Assembly (NCBI RefSeq): GCF_008801695.1
Contig: NZ_VZPF01000029.1
Span: 1 to 52,259, forward strand
DNA length: 52,259 nt
Direction: 5' to 3'
DNA from: Pantoea stewartii subsp. stewartii
GTDB lineage: Bacteria; Pseudomonadota; Gammaproteobacteria; Enterobacterales; Enterobacteriaceae
The notes beneath the pieces were generated by a model. The model saw nothing but the letters and a program-made list of their open reading frames with translations, ran no database searches and was not told where the DNA came from. Position numbers and translations under genes: made by a program. Below, piece by piece: positions 42,374 to 49,850 of this stretch (positions are counted from its first letter, which is position 1; every line of letters begins with the position of its first letter).

Positions 42374-43531
42374 TCATGTGACGTTGCCGTCTACCCAGTC
42401 AGCCCACCACTGCATCATCTCACGCCTTTTATCCAGATATTGGGCGTGGTTATAGATCCCGCGAACTGAGTGCTTGTCTGTGTGGGCAAGCTGGCGCTCT
42501 ATCGCCTCAGAAGGCCATTCATGCTCGTGTAAAATGGTGCTGAATTGATGGCGGAAGCCGTGGCCGCTCGCCAGTCCCTCATATCCGATTTGGCGAATGA
42601 CCAGCAGAACGGCGTTTTCACTAATCGACTTCCTTTTATCGTTTCTTCCTGCAAATACGAACTGCGATACTGGTTCAGTGACCGGCTTTAATGTCTTAAG
42701 AAGTTCAGTTACTTGGCGCGACATAGGGACGATATGCGGTTTACGGCTTTTCATGACTGATTCGTCAATTGTAATTAGCCCAGTAGCGAAATCGACGTCA
42801 GACCATCGCATAGATCTTAGCTCTTTTGTTCTCAGGGCTGTGTATTGCAAAACCATCGTTGCAACCTTCGAAACTATGCTGCCTGAATATCCCGCTAAGG
42901 CCTGGTTGAATGCCGGGACCTGATCAGCCGGAAGGAACGGGAAATTCTTCTTCCTGTATCCCTTCATGGCATCAGCGAGATCGGGAGCGGGGTTATACTT
43001 TGCTCTTCCTGTTACGATGGCGTAACGAAAAACCTCACCACAACGACGCCGGGCCTTGTTTGCTCTCTCCATGGCCCCACGCTCTTCAATCCTCCTCACA
43101 ACAGACAAAAGAGCCATCGGCTCGATTTCGTCCATCTCCATCGCCCCTATGAGCGGGAGAATATCAGTTTCAAACATCCGCTGTAATTCAGTCGCGTACC
43201 CTTCAGACCATACCTGACGCTTATGGGCGTACCATTCCTTATAGATCACCGAGAATGAGTTATCCTTCTCGCTCCTTTTTTTGGTCCTTACCGGATCTAT
43301 ACCATCTGCCACATCTTTTCTTGCCTGCCAGGCTTTGTCGCGAGCCTCCTGCAAAGACACATGAGGATATTTACCCACGGTTAAAATTTTCTCTTTACCG
43401 TCCAGTTTAAAGCGTAGCTGCCACACTTTTTTCCCGGAAGCAGGTATGTAAAGGTACAGCCCGTTGCTATCAAGCAGGCGGTAGGGCTTGTCTTTTGGCT
43501 TTGCTGCTTCAATCGGTTTGACCGTGAGCAT
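42374..43531 (-). CDS. intS: IntS-type tyrosine recombinase of prophage 1
   Basis: 385 aa, the same length as E. coli IntS of KplE1 (CPS-53) and very similar to it as I recall it (start MLTVKPIEAAKPKDKPYRLL; YNPAPDLADAMKGYRKKNFP within). Catalytic residues: Arg in TALRTKELRSMRW, HGFRHQF, and Tyr in VRGIYNHAQYL. It recombines the phage attachment site with the 3' end of argW, which lies 160 bases upstream on the same strand. Its excision partner is probably the TorI-like protein at 2528. KplE1 IntS represses its own promoter, which overlaps the attachment site; the repeats at 43532-43691 fit that. Confidence 0.95.
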   Translation of the reverse strand: MLTVKPIEAAKPKDKPYRLLDSNGLYLYIPASGKKVWQLRFKLDGKEKILTVGKYPHVSLQEARDKAWQARKDVADGIDPVRTKKRSEKDNSFSVIYKEWYAHKRQVWSEGYATELQRMFETDILPLIGAMEMDEIEPMALLSVVRRIEERGAMERANKARRRCGEVFRYAIVTGRAKYNPAPDLADAMKGYRKKNFPFLPADQVPAFNQALAGYSGSIVSKVATMVLQYTALRTKELRSMRWSDVDFATGLITIDESVMKSRKPHIVPMSRQVTELLKTLKPVTEPVSQFVFAGRNDKRKSISENAVLLVIRQIGYEGLASGHGFRHQFSTILHEHEWPSEAIERQLAHTDKHSVRGIYNHAQYLDKRREMMQWWADWVDGNVT

Positions 43532-43691
43532 GGGTAAAATTCCGGTGGGTAAAATGCTTTACCCGTTTTTTACCCGCTAAACAGTGCGGCTGTCAACGAT
43601 CTAAAGCGAACGTTAGCGAACAGTAATTACCTGTGATTGCTGATTTGGCGGGGATTTAACGAACTTCTGCGGATGCTGGCGAACAGTGTAA
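43532..43691. promoter_or_regulatory. intS promoter and attachment-site arm region
   Basis: Two repeat families lie between intS and argW. GGGTAAAA occurs twice (43531, 43546) with inverse TTTACCCG twice (43558, 43568). GCGAACAGT occurs at 43615 and 43679, with a shortened GCGAAC at 43605. These are good candidates for IntS and TorI arm sites and for the intS operator. Inferred from repetition; the KplE1 system is the precedent. Confidence 0.5.
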
Positions 43692-43766
43692 TGGCGTCCC
43701 CTGCAGGAATCGAACCTGCAACTAGCCCTTAGGAGGGGCTCGTTATATCCATTTAACTAAGAGGAC
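43692..43766 (-). tRNA. argW: tRNA-Arg, anticodon CCU
   Basis: Complete cloverleaf on the minus strand: acceptor GTCCTCT pairs AGGGGAC (one T-G wobble), anticodon stem AGCCC/GGGCT with loop CTCCTAA (anticodon CCT at 43731-43733), T arm GCAGG-TTCGATT-CCTGC, discriminator G and encoded CCA. It decodes AGG and is a known phage insertion site. The 3' half is probably supplied by prophage 1 and restores the gene. Confidence 0.97.
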
Positions 43767-43805
43767 GTCGTTCGGTGCTGTTTTGAACAGTTCGCGAGTG
43801 TTTCT

Positions 43806-43835
43806 ATCCTACCGCAAACCCTCTGTTTTTCTCAA
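43806..43835 (-). promoter_or_regulatory. argW promoter
   Basis: On the minus strand TTGAGA (43835-43830), 18-base spacer, TAGGAT (43811-43806), about 40 bases upstream of the mature tRNA 5' end. Ordinary sigma-70 type. Confidence 0.6.
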
Positions 43836-43962
43836 GTCTTACGTTCCTTTTTGTTTCGACTTGCCCGCCTGTGTTTCACTTTAATATCACTTCGTTCACT
43901 TGCCATTGCGTACACATTGAGTACAGAATGACAGCTATCGGATGTGTACAGGAAATATAACG

Positions 43963-45132
43963 ATGGCCCTCAGCGATACCAAACTGCGCAGCATAAACGG
44001 CAAGCCCTACAGCGGCCCGGCAGAGGTGACCGACGCTGACGGCCTGAGTGCGCGCATTACGCCTAATGGTACCATCGCTTTTCAGTATCGCTACCGCTGG
44101 CAAAATAAGCCTGTACGCATCACGCTTGGCCGCTATCCTGCTATGTCTCTCAAAGAGGCTCGCGTAGCGGTCGGCGAAATGCGGGCATTGTACATGAAGG
44201 GGGTTAACCCCAAAACTTATTTGGTCGGCAGCAGCGGGGAACTGACGCTACAAGACTGCCTCGATGAGTGGTGGAACAAGTACGTTACCGGGCTAAAGGA
44301 AAACACACGCATCCTGTACAAGTCAGTTGTGTACAACACCATGTACACACAATTTAAGGATGTGCCGGTAGCAAACATCCCTGTGTCGCTTTGGGTGCAA
44401 TTTTTCGATAAGCAGGAACAGACCAATAAGAAGAAAGCCAGGGTACTGCTTCTGCAACTCCGATCAGTCATGAACTGGTGCATCAGCCGCCAGCTTATTC
44501 CCTCCTGTGAAGTGCTTAAACTGAGCGTTAAAAATATCGGAAAAAAACCTGATACCGGCGAGCGCGTTCTCACCTATAACGAACTGGCGAAAATCTGGCT
44601 GGCGCTGGAAAATAATAAAGTCTTTTCTTCTAATAAAATTCTTCACCAGATGTTGTTGCTTTGGGGCGCCCGCCTTTCAGAACTGCGGCTGTCTACCCCC
44701 GCTGAATTCAACATGGATGATCTTATCTGGACGACGCCAGCAGAGCATTCGAAGATGGGTAACATCATCAGGCGTCCCATTTTCGAACAGATACAACCTT
44801 ATGTTGAAAGGCTGCTTGCAATGAAAAATCCGGTTATGTTTCCCGGTCAGGAACTGGACACAGCAATAGATCGCTCATCGTGCAATCTGTACATGCGAAA
44901 ACTGAGAAGCAAAATCGATATTCCCGAATGGCGTACGCATGATTTCAGGCGCACCCTGGTAACGAATCTGTCAGAGGAAGGGATATTGCCCCATGTCACC
45001 GAAAAGATGTTGGGGCACGAACTTGGCGGGGTAATGGCGGTGTACAACAAACATGACTGGCTGGAAGATCAGCGTAAAGGTTATGAGCTCTACGCTGATA
45101 AAATTTTCTGGCACGTTAAGCAGATCGGTTAA
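43963..45132 (+). CDS. Tyrosine recombinase (integrase) of prophage 2
   Basis: 389 aa from ATG 43963 (MALSDTKLRSINGKPYSG), with AGGA upstream; ATG 43942 would add seven residues. N-terminal DUF4102-like domain (RYRWQNKPVRITLGRYPAMS), core-binding domain, catalytic domain with Arg in WGARLSELRLS, HDFRRTLVTNLSEEG and Tyr in VMAVYNKHDW. It begins on the 5' side of argW and reads away from it, unusual for an integrase that uses a tRNA 3' end, so its own target may be different. Seven TGTACA hexamers fall in and just before the gene. Confidence 0.92.
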   Translation: MALSDTKLRSINGKPYSGPAEVTDADGLSARITPNGTIAFQYRYRWQNKPVRITLGRYPAMSLKEARVAVGEMRALYMKGVNPKTYLVGSSGELTLQDCLDEWWNKYVTGLKENTRILYKSVVYNTMYTQFKDVPVANIPVSLWVQFFDKQEQTNKKKARVLLLQLRSVMNWCISRQLIPSCEVLKLSVKNIGKKPDTGERVLTYNELAKIWLALENNKVFSSNKILHQMLLLWGARLSELRLSTPAEFNMDDLIWTTPAEHSKMGNIIRRPIFEQIQPYVERLLAMKNPVMFPGQELDTAIDRSSCNLYMRKLRSKIDIPEWRTHDFRRTLVTNLSEEGILPHVTEKMLGHELGGVMAVYNKHDWLEDQRKGYELYADKIFWHVKQIG

Positions 45133-45200
45133 TACCGCCTTCATCTGTATCATTTATAGGAGATTAGCAATGCCGCTTTTAGCTCTCACAAGGGATGAGT

Positions 45201-45373
45201 GGCTTTGTTGAATAAATGGATTTTATGCTGTGGTACTATGAAAACGGTTGTTTCAGATAACATAAAATCAATGCGTTACATGCTTGCGTATGACGGTGTT
45301 CTGTCTGGCATCAGCGTTTTCTACCAAAACAGTGCAGACAAAACAGAATGATTACCTATTATTCAACAAAGCC
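45201..45373. mobile_element. 173-bp element with IS903-like terminal inverted repeats (MITE or deleted IS)
   Basis: GGCTTTGTTGAATAA at 45201-45215 is mirrored by TTATTCAACAAAGCC at 45359-45373; this is the terminal repeat of IS903-type (IS5 family) elements. The interior has no transposase. The 9-base target duplication usual for IS903 is not seen (gggatgagt against gccccacta), so one flank may have been lost by deletion. It cuts a 13-codon ORF start with AGGAG (ATG at 45170) and lies at the junction where immunity and replication genes of prophage 2 are missing. Confidence 0.75.
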
Positions 45374-45388
45374 GCCCCACTATTTAAG

Positions 45389-45419
45389 AAACCTCACTTC
45401 GGTGGGGTTTTATTTTTTT
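45389..45419 (+). terminator. Terminator upstream of the second lysis cassette
   Basis: AAACCTCAC-TTCG-GTGGGGTTTT hairpin with a UUCG-type loop and long T-run (TTTTATTTTTTT). Confidence 0.85.
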
Positions 45420-45422
45420 AAG

Positions 45423-45448
45423 GCCTCTGCACTCGCAGGGGCTTTCTC
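45423..45448 (+). terminator. Second hairpin upstream of the holin, tR'-like
   Basis: GCCTCTGC-ACTC-GCAGGGGC followed by TTTCTC. Same place relative to lysis genes as the leader terminator of prophage 1, with a similar GGGGC-TTT descending arm. The T-run is short. Confidence 0.55.
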
Positions 45449-45557
45449 ATATTAAGGCCGCTAACAGGTCAATTTAGTGAAACGCCTTTCCCCTTTGCCG
45501 CTCCTGGATATTCGGGGATTTTTTATTCTCACACGGCGCCCCGTTCCAGAGGTGACT

Positions 45558-45884
45558 ATGGAAAAACACGGAATAATTGAGCAAACAATGAAATGGTTGG
45601 CTGTATACCTGCCGTCGGTTTATGCCGGGCTGACGGCTTTAGGGATTTCGGCATTAATGGATATCAGGGCTGGAAAGCCCAAAATCTATACAGCTACCGG
45701 GGCGTTAGTATGCGGAATTGCAGCGTTAGCAGTATCAGCGATTCTGGAATATTTGGGCCTTCCTGCAAATTCCGGCGCATTCGTTGGCGGCATGATTGGT
45801 TTTATTGGCGCTGACCGAATGCGTGATAGTGCCGTGGCGTTATTTACCAAGCGTACCGGCATCAGCACAGAGAAAAGCGAATGA
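45558..45884 (+). CDS. Lambda S-type holin, copy 2
   Basis: 108 aa from ATG 45558 with AGAGGTG upstream. The same three-segment layout and near-identical core (SVYAGLTALGISALMDIRAG; LEYLGLPANSGAFVGG) as the holin at 19084. Overlaps the endolysin by four bases. Probably functional by sequence, but the late promoter of this remnant prophage is not seen. Confidence 0.88.
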   Translation: MEKHGIIEQTMKWLAVYLPSVYAGLTALGISALMDIRAGKPKIYTATGALVCGIAALAVSAILEYLGLPANSGAFVGGMIGFIGADRMRDSAVALFTKRTGISTEKSE

Positions 45885-46501
45885 ATAAATCACAGTTTCA
45901 GAAGGCGGCTAATATCAGCGCCGAATTAGCTGCGCGTTGGTTTCAGCCAATTGATGCGGCAATGACTGAGTTTGGCATTACCTCCGCTGACGATCAGGCA
46001 AAGTTTATCGCTCAGGTAGGGCATGAGTCCGGTGGTTTCACCCGCATTGTCGAGAATCTGAATTATTCGGCTGATGGTTTGCTGGCTACGTTTGGGAAAT
46101 ATTTCGACGCAGAAAGCGCTCAGAAATACGGACGCACCACTGAACACGCAGCTAACCAGCAGGCAATAGCAAATATTGTCTATGCAAACCGAATGGGTAA
46201 CGGTTATCCGGGATCAAATGACGGCTGGAATTATCGTGGCCGTGGCCTGATACAGATCACCGGCCACGACAATTACCGGGATTGTGGTGCTGGTCTGGGT
46301 GCCGATTTGCTGTTAATTCCGCAATTGCTGGAACAGGATGAGTATGCCGCCCGTTCGGCTGCATGGTTTTACGCCTCAAAGGGTTGCCTGAAGCATGGTG
46401 GTGATATTGAGGCGATCACGAAGATTATTAATGGCGGTGCCAATGGCCTTGAGGATCGGAAAGCCAGATATCAGGTTGCGCTGGTGGCGCTCAAGGTATG
46501 A
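45881..46501 (+). CDS. GH19 endolysin, copy 2
   Basis: 206 aa, homologous end to end with the enzyme at 19413. Catalytic Glu49 in QVGHESGGF and WNYRGRGLIQITGHDNYRD preserved. Full length. Overlaps holin and Rz by four bases. Confidence 0.94.
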   Translation: MNKSQFQKAANISAELAARWFQPIDAAMTEFGITSADDQAKFIAQVGHESGGFTRIVENLNYSADGLLATFGKYFDAESAQKYGRTTEHAANQQAIANIVYANRMGNGYPGSNDGWNYRGRGLIQITGHDNYRDCGAGLGADLLLIPQLLEQDEYAARSAAWFYASKGCLKHGGDIEAITKIINGGANGLEDRKARYQVALVALKV

Positions 46502-46965
46502 ATAAATACCTTATTGCTGCACTGGCAGTCGCTGTTCTCTCTCTGGGCTGGGCCGCTGACCACTATCACGATAAAGCCGTCGCCTGGCGAAAGGATTATC
46601 GTGCTGCATATCAGATTACGAGGCAACAGTTCGACACCATTACCGACATTCAGGAGCGCCAGCAGAAACTGGCCGCACTCGATAAAACCCACACGGAGGC
46701 GCTCAGTGCTGCCGAATCTCAGAATGATGCTCTTAGCCGTCAGCTTGCCGATGGTACTCGCCGCATGTACGTCCACGCAAAATGCCCCGTGTCCGGTACC
46801 GGCTCAGCGTCAGCAACCCGCAGCCTGGGCTATGCAGCCGCCGTCGAATTCTCTTCAGATTCTCGACAAAACATTCTTGATATCCGAGCAGGCATCATCA
46901 GCGACCAACAAAAAATAAGCTATCTTCAGGACTATATAAGACAGATTGTCACCAATCGAGATTGA
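46498..46965 (+). CDS. Rz: Rz-like spanin, copy 2 (closer to lambda Rz)
   Basis: 155 aa with N-terminal anchor (LIAALAVAVLSLGWAADHY) and a long helical periplasmic part (ITDIQERQQKLAALDKTHTE, ESQNDALSRQLADGTRR). Close in size and pattern to lambda Rz (153 aa), unlike the shorter and unrelated-looking Rz of prophage 1. The spanin pair was evidently exchanged independently of holin and endolysin. Confidence 0.88.
   Translation: MNKYLIAALAVAVLSLGWAADHYHDKAVAWRKDYRAAYQITRQQFDTITDIQERQQKLAALDKTHTEALSAAESQNDALSRQLADGTRRMYVHAKCPVSGTGSASATRSLGYAAAVEFSSDSRQNILDIRAGIISDQQKISYLQDYIRQIVTNRD
46724..46918 (+). CDS. Rz1: Rz1 lipoprotein nested in Rz, copy 2
   Basis: 64 aa fully inside Rz in the +1 frame (ATG 46724 or 46727). 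Signal peptide with lipobox LAAC, then a Pro-rich mature part (CPVPAQRQQPAAWAMQPP), as in lambda Rz1 (60 aa). Confidence 0.82.
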   Translation: MMLLAVSLPMVLAACTSTQNAPCPVPAQRQQPAAWAMQPPSNSLQILDKTFLISEQASSATNKK

Positions 46966-47074
46966 GAGCATGTAGTTAATACTGTCCAGAAAACACATTG
47001 TGCGGAAAAATTTCTTTTTAGGTTTTTAACTAACTAGAATCTGAGTTGCATGTGATCCTATAGGAATAAGGAAT

Positions 47075-47440
47075 ATGACCTGGATTTATCATCAAAGCTC
47101 AGGAAAACTTTTTCGTAATAACAAATTGATTGGTAATGGCTATGCGGGAGTAGGAGCAGGAAAGAACGCCCCAACTATGCAGGGAACAGCCGATATTGGT
47201 CCTCTGCCGAGAGGAAAATACACAATAGGAGCGCCATTCAAACATCCTCACACAGGAGCCTATTCAATGCGTCTGACGCCTGCCGCATCAAACATAATGT
47301 ATGGCCGTTCCGGCTTCTTAATTCATGGTGACAGCACTGCGCATCCCGGTGAAGCTTCTAATGGCTGCATTATTATGCCTTTAAATGTTCGTCATTCTGT
47401 CTGGAGCAGCGGCGACAGAAATCTGGAGGTGATTGAATGA
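47075..47440 (+). CDS. Tlde1-like L,D-transpeptidase-fold effector (DUF2778)
   Basis: 121 aa. FLIHGDSTAHPGEASNGCII carries His84, His90 and Cys98 of the YkuD-like DUF2778 domain; the upstream part (GTADIGPLPRGKYTIGAPF) is also typical. Tlde1 proteins are type VI secretion effectors that attack peptidoglycan precursors or cross-link building, cleaving or exchanging D-amino acids. There is no signal peptide, fitting delivery by another route. It overlaps a gene for a periplasmic protein that would be its immunity partner. AT-rich, with its own terminator downstream. No secretion genes are in the window. Confidence 0.82.
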   Translation: MTWIYHQSSGKLFRNNKLIGNGYAGVGAGKNAPTMQGTADIGPLPRGKYTIGAPFKHPHTGAYSMRLTPAASNIMYGRSGFLIHGDSTAHPGEASNGCIIMPLNVRHSVWSSGDRNLEVIE

Positions 47441-47775
47441 AGAAGATTTTACTGGCTTTAGTAACTTTGTTTCCGCTTAGTGTTCTGGCTGCAGCTCCAG
47501 GATGTTCATCCTGGCCAAAAAACATGGCCGAAGTATGGCTCAAGAATCAAAAAGAGGTTGATATAAGTCAGTTGGATGAGTCGAAAACAAAAGTACATTT
47601 ACTTGCTGCGGAAAAGAAGAAGCAGGGCGTATGGACGGAGGTTTATCACTTTGTTTTCTATGACAAGGCTGGGAAATCTTATGAGATTATCACTAAAAAT
47701 GATGCTTCAACTGATGAGTGTTCTCTAACAGGCGTAAGCGTTTATCAGGTCAGTAAAAGTGAGATCAGTAATTGA
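47437..47775 (+). CDS. Probable periplasmic immunity protein (Tldi1-like) for the Tlde1-like effector
   Basis: 112 aa. Signal peptide (MKKILLALVTLFPLSVLAAA) followed by a small domain with two Cys (GCSSWPKN; DECSLTG). Its ATG overlaps the effector stop by four bases (ATGA). The pairing of a cytosolic-looking DUF2778 gene with a periplasmic small protein is the known Tlde1/Tldi1 layout. Immunity is inferred from that. Confidence 0.68.
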   Translation: MKKILLALVTLFPLSVLAAAPGCSSWPKNMAEVWLKNQKEVDISQLDESKTKVHLLAAEKKKQGVWTEVYHFVFYDKAGKSYEIITKNDASTDECSLTGVSVYQVSKSEISN

Positions 47776-47799
47776 CAGCTAATCCAACGTCTTCGTATT

Positions 47800-47825
47800 A
47801 AAGCGGCCATGTGCCGCTTTTTTTA
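47800..47825 (+). terminator. Terminator after the effector/immunity pair
   Basis: AAAGCGGC-CATGT-GCCGCTTT stem followed by TTTTTA. Confidence 0.85.
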
Positions 47826-47943
47826 TTGGCTCTGCTACATCTGCGTTTTATACATTCCTCGACAATATCAATCGTGACCACAGGCTATAACCATGTGGAT
47901 AAAAGACTGGCTGTTCAGCCGCAAAACTCAAAAGGAGCCTGAA

Positions 47944-48120
47944 ATGGCAGAAGTAAAAGATATCGTCACTGACACACTGGTAAAAAATGCGCTGAAATCC
48001 GATGCAGTCACTACTGCATTGAAAACTCAGATTAAAGCTGACCTTGATACCCAGATTGACTCGGCGGTGGATACCGCACTGGCGGATATTCTCGGCCACG
48101 ATGAGGAAACCAGTCAGTAA
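47944..48120 (+). CDS. Small helical phage protein
   Basis: 58 aa from ATG 47944 (MAEVKDIVTDTLVKNALKSD), with AAAAGGAG upstream; an in-frame ATG at 47893 would add a basic 17-residue start (MWIKDWLFSRKTQ). Regular helical, acidic, no Cys. No family recognised. Confidence 0.6.
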   Translation: MAEVKDIVTDTLVKNALKSDAVTTALKTQIKADLDTQIDSAVDTALADILGHDEETSQ

Positions 48121-48453
48121 GTGTTAAAGCAGGCACTGACGGCGCGCCTGCGATAGCGACAGCCTCGCGCCTGAATTCAGTCGTTAACCGTCCGCATCAT
48201 CAGAATCAATAACATGAATGATGACAGGAACGTTATCCGACGTTGTGGAAATGTATTTCTGCCGGACGGGGCAATGCTCTGTTCCTGAAAGTAAAAGAAA
48301 GTTTCTGCTTTTTGCTAATGCGCGCAGTAATCTGCGGCGGTGTTTTTTTGTGTGGGAAACCAAACTGAATGCCTCCCGGGTCAGAATTGAAGATGATAAC
48401 AGATCTCATTTATGCGCATTTTGTTTAAACCCAGGCACAACGGACCGTCTTTA
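48121..48453. other. Stretch of about 330 bases without a supported gene
   Basis: A 78-codon frame at 48218-48454 lacks a ribosome site and has unlikely composition, and the 24-codon frame from ATG 48214 is no better. The region separates the small gene from the second glycosyltransferase cassette and may hold its promoter, but I could not identify a convincing -35/-10 pair. Confidence 0.4.
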
Positions 48454-48990
48454 ATGAATTCTGTAATCTGCATTGCCAGCGGTCCATCGCTGACGCGCTC
48501 TGACTGTGATCTTGCCGTAAACTCAGTTCACCCCGTTATCGCCGTTAACTCCAGCTGGCAGTTGATCCCCGCATGCCATTATCTCTTTGCTGCCGACTGT
48601 AGTTGGTGGGACAGGCACCACGCCGCACTCGCTACAGATGCGCAACGCTGGACGGTCAGCGGGCGGGCGCATCTGCGCTACGACATTAATCTGTTCCGGC
48701 CGTCCGACAGCGACTCTTTCAACTCCGGCCAGCGTGCCATTCAACTTGCTGTCCATCTGGGCGCTGAGCGAATCATCCTGCTGGGCTACGACTGCTCGCT
48801 GGAATACGGCACGCACTGGCATGGGGATCACCCTGACGGGCTTAAAAATCCTGACGCCGAAAGCACCCGGCGCTGGCAGGGTGAGTTTCAGCGTCTGGCG
48901 GACAGCCTTCAGTCGGTCAGCATCATCAACTGCTCGCGCCACACGGTGCTGACCTGTTTTCCGCGAGCCCGACCTGAGGACGTGCTGTGA
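48454..48990 (+). CDS. Sialyltransferase-fold (GT42/DUF115-like) protein, cassette gene A, copy 2
   Basis: 178 aa from ATG 48454. Same motifs in the same order as the gene at 17003: ASGPSLTRSDC, VIAVNSSW, FNSGQRAIQLAVHLGAERII, LLGYDCS, HWHGDH, RWQGEF and IINCSRHTVL-CF. Shared residues are spread over the whole length while the rest differ, so the copies are diverged homologues and not a recent duplication. Overlaps gene B by four bases. Confidence 0.6.
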   Translation: MNSVICIASGPSLTRSDCDLAVNSVHPVIAVNSSWQLIPACHYLFAADCSWWDRHHAALATDAQRWTVSGRAHLRYDINLFRPSDSDSFNSGQRAIQLAVHLGAERIILLGYDCSLEYGTHWHGDHPDGLKNPDAESTRRWQGEFQRLADSLQSVSIINCSRHTVLTCFPRARPEDVL

Positions 48991-49850
48991 CAACGTATTA
49001 TTTTGAAGGAATGCTGGGCTTGGGTGATTCCATCTACCAGCGCCCGTTCCTGCGCCACTTCCCCGGCGCATATGTGCGGACCTGCTGGCCGGAACTGTAT
49101 CGCGGCCTCAATGTGAAATGCGTCCGCAGCGGTACGCACCTGCGCACCCAGGAGAAAAACGAACTCCGGTCGCGCTATGTCTTCCATCCGGTACCACGCG
49201 GTGGCGTCAGAAAGCGCATCGGATACGGCCCGACTGATTTGTCTGCTGGCGGCATTATCCCGGCGTTCCGGCGTCAGTTTGGCGTGAACGGCCCGCTGCA
49301 GTTTGACCTGCCGCAGTTTAACGATCTGCACCCGTCCATACCGACAGACAGATCCGTTGCGGTCATCCGGCCTTCAACCGTGCGCACAGAGTGGGCCAGC
49401 GCTTCACGTAATCCCAATCCTGAGTATCTGGTACGCGCCGCACAGCGGCTGCGCCAGCACTTTTTCGTGGTAAGCGTGGCCGATACCGTTCCCGGCATGG
49501 AATGGATAATAGGCGACGAACCCGCGGCTGATTTAAAACTTCACCACGGCGAGCTGACGCTGACGCAGCTGTGCAGCCTTTACGTGCGTGCCGCCTGCGT
49601 GGTCACTCCGGTAGGGTTTTCGGTTCCTATGGCTATCGCGTATCAGACACCGCTGTTTGTGGTAGCGGGCGGTCGTGGCGGGCATAACGCGCCGGAAATT
49701 GTAACGGATCCGGCAATGGATTTATCCCACACCCGCTGGGCGATGCCCGATAACTACTGCCGCTGCATGCGGGCAGATCACGACTGTGACCGGCGCATAA
49801 GCAATTTTGACGACAAACTTCACGAGTGGCTGCATGGAATCGTTCTTTGA
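48987..49850 (+). CDS. GT9/heptosyltransferase-like glycosyltransferase, cassette gene B, copy 2
   Basis: 287 aa. MLGLGDSIYQRPFLRHFPG near the start, VIRPSTVRTEWASASRNPNP, VVAGGRGGHNAPEIVTDPAM, and the Cys/His tail CRCMRADHDCDRRISNFDD. Ends cleanly at HGIVL, overlapping gene C by only 17 bases; copy 1 reads through this point. Probably the ancestral length. Confidence 0.62.
   Translation: MTTYYFEGMLGLGDSIYQRPFLRHFPGAYVRTCWPELYRGLNVKCVRSGTHLRTQEKNELRSRYVFHPVPRGGVRKRIGYGPTDLSAGGIIPAFRRQFGVNGPLQFDLPQFNDLHPSIPTDRSVAVIRPSTVRTEWASASRNPNPEYLVRAAQRLRQHFFVVSVADTVPGMEWIIGDEPAADLKLHHGELTLTQLCSLYVRAACVVTPVGFSVPMAIAYQTPLFVVAGGRGGHNAPEIVTDPAMDLSHTRWAMPDNYCRCMRADHDCDRRISNFDDKLHEWLHGIVL

Noticed and set aside
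48218..48454. 78-codon frame before the second cassette
   Set aside because: No ribosome site, Cys/Arg/Phe-rich unnatural composition, no resemblance to anything.
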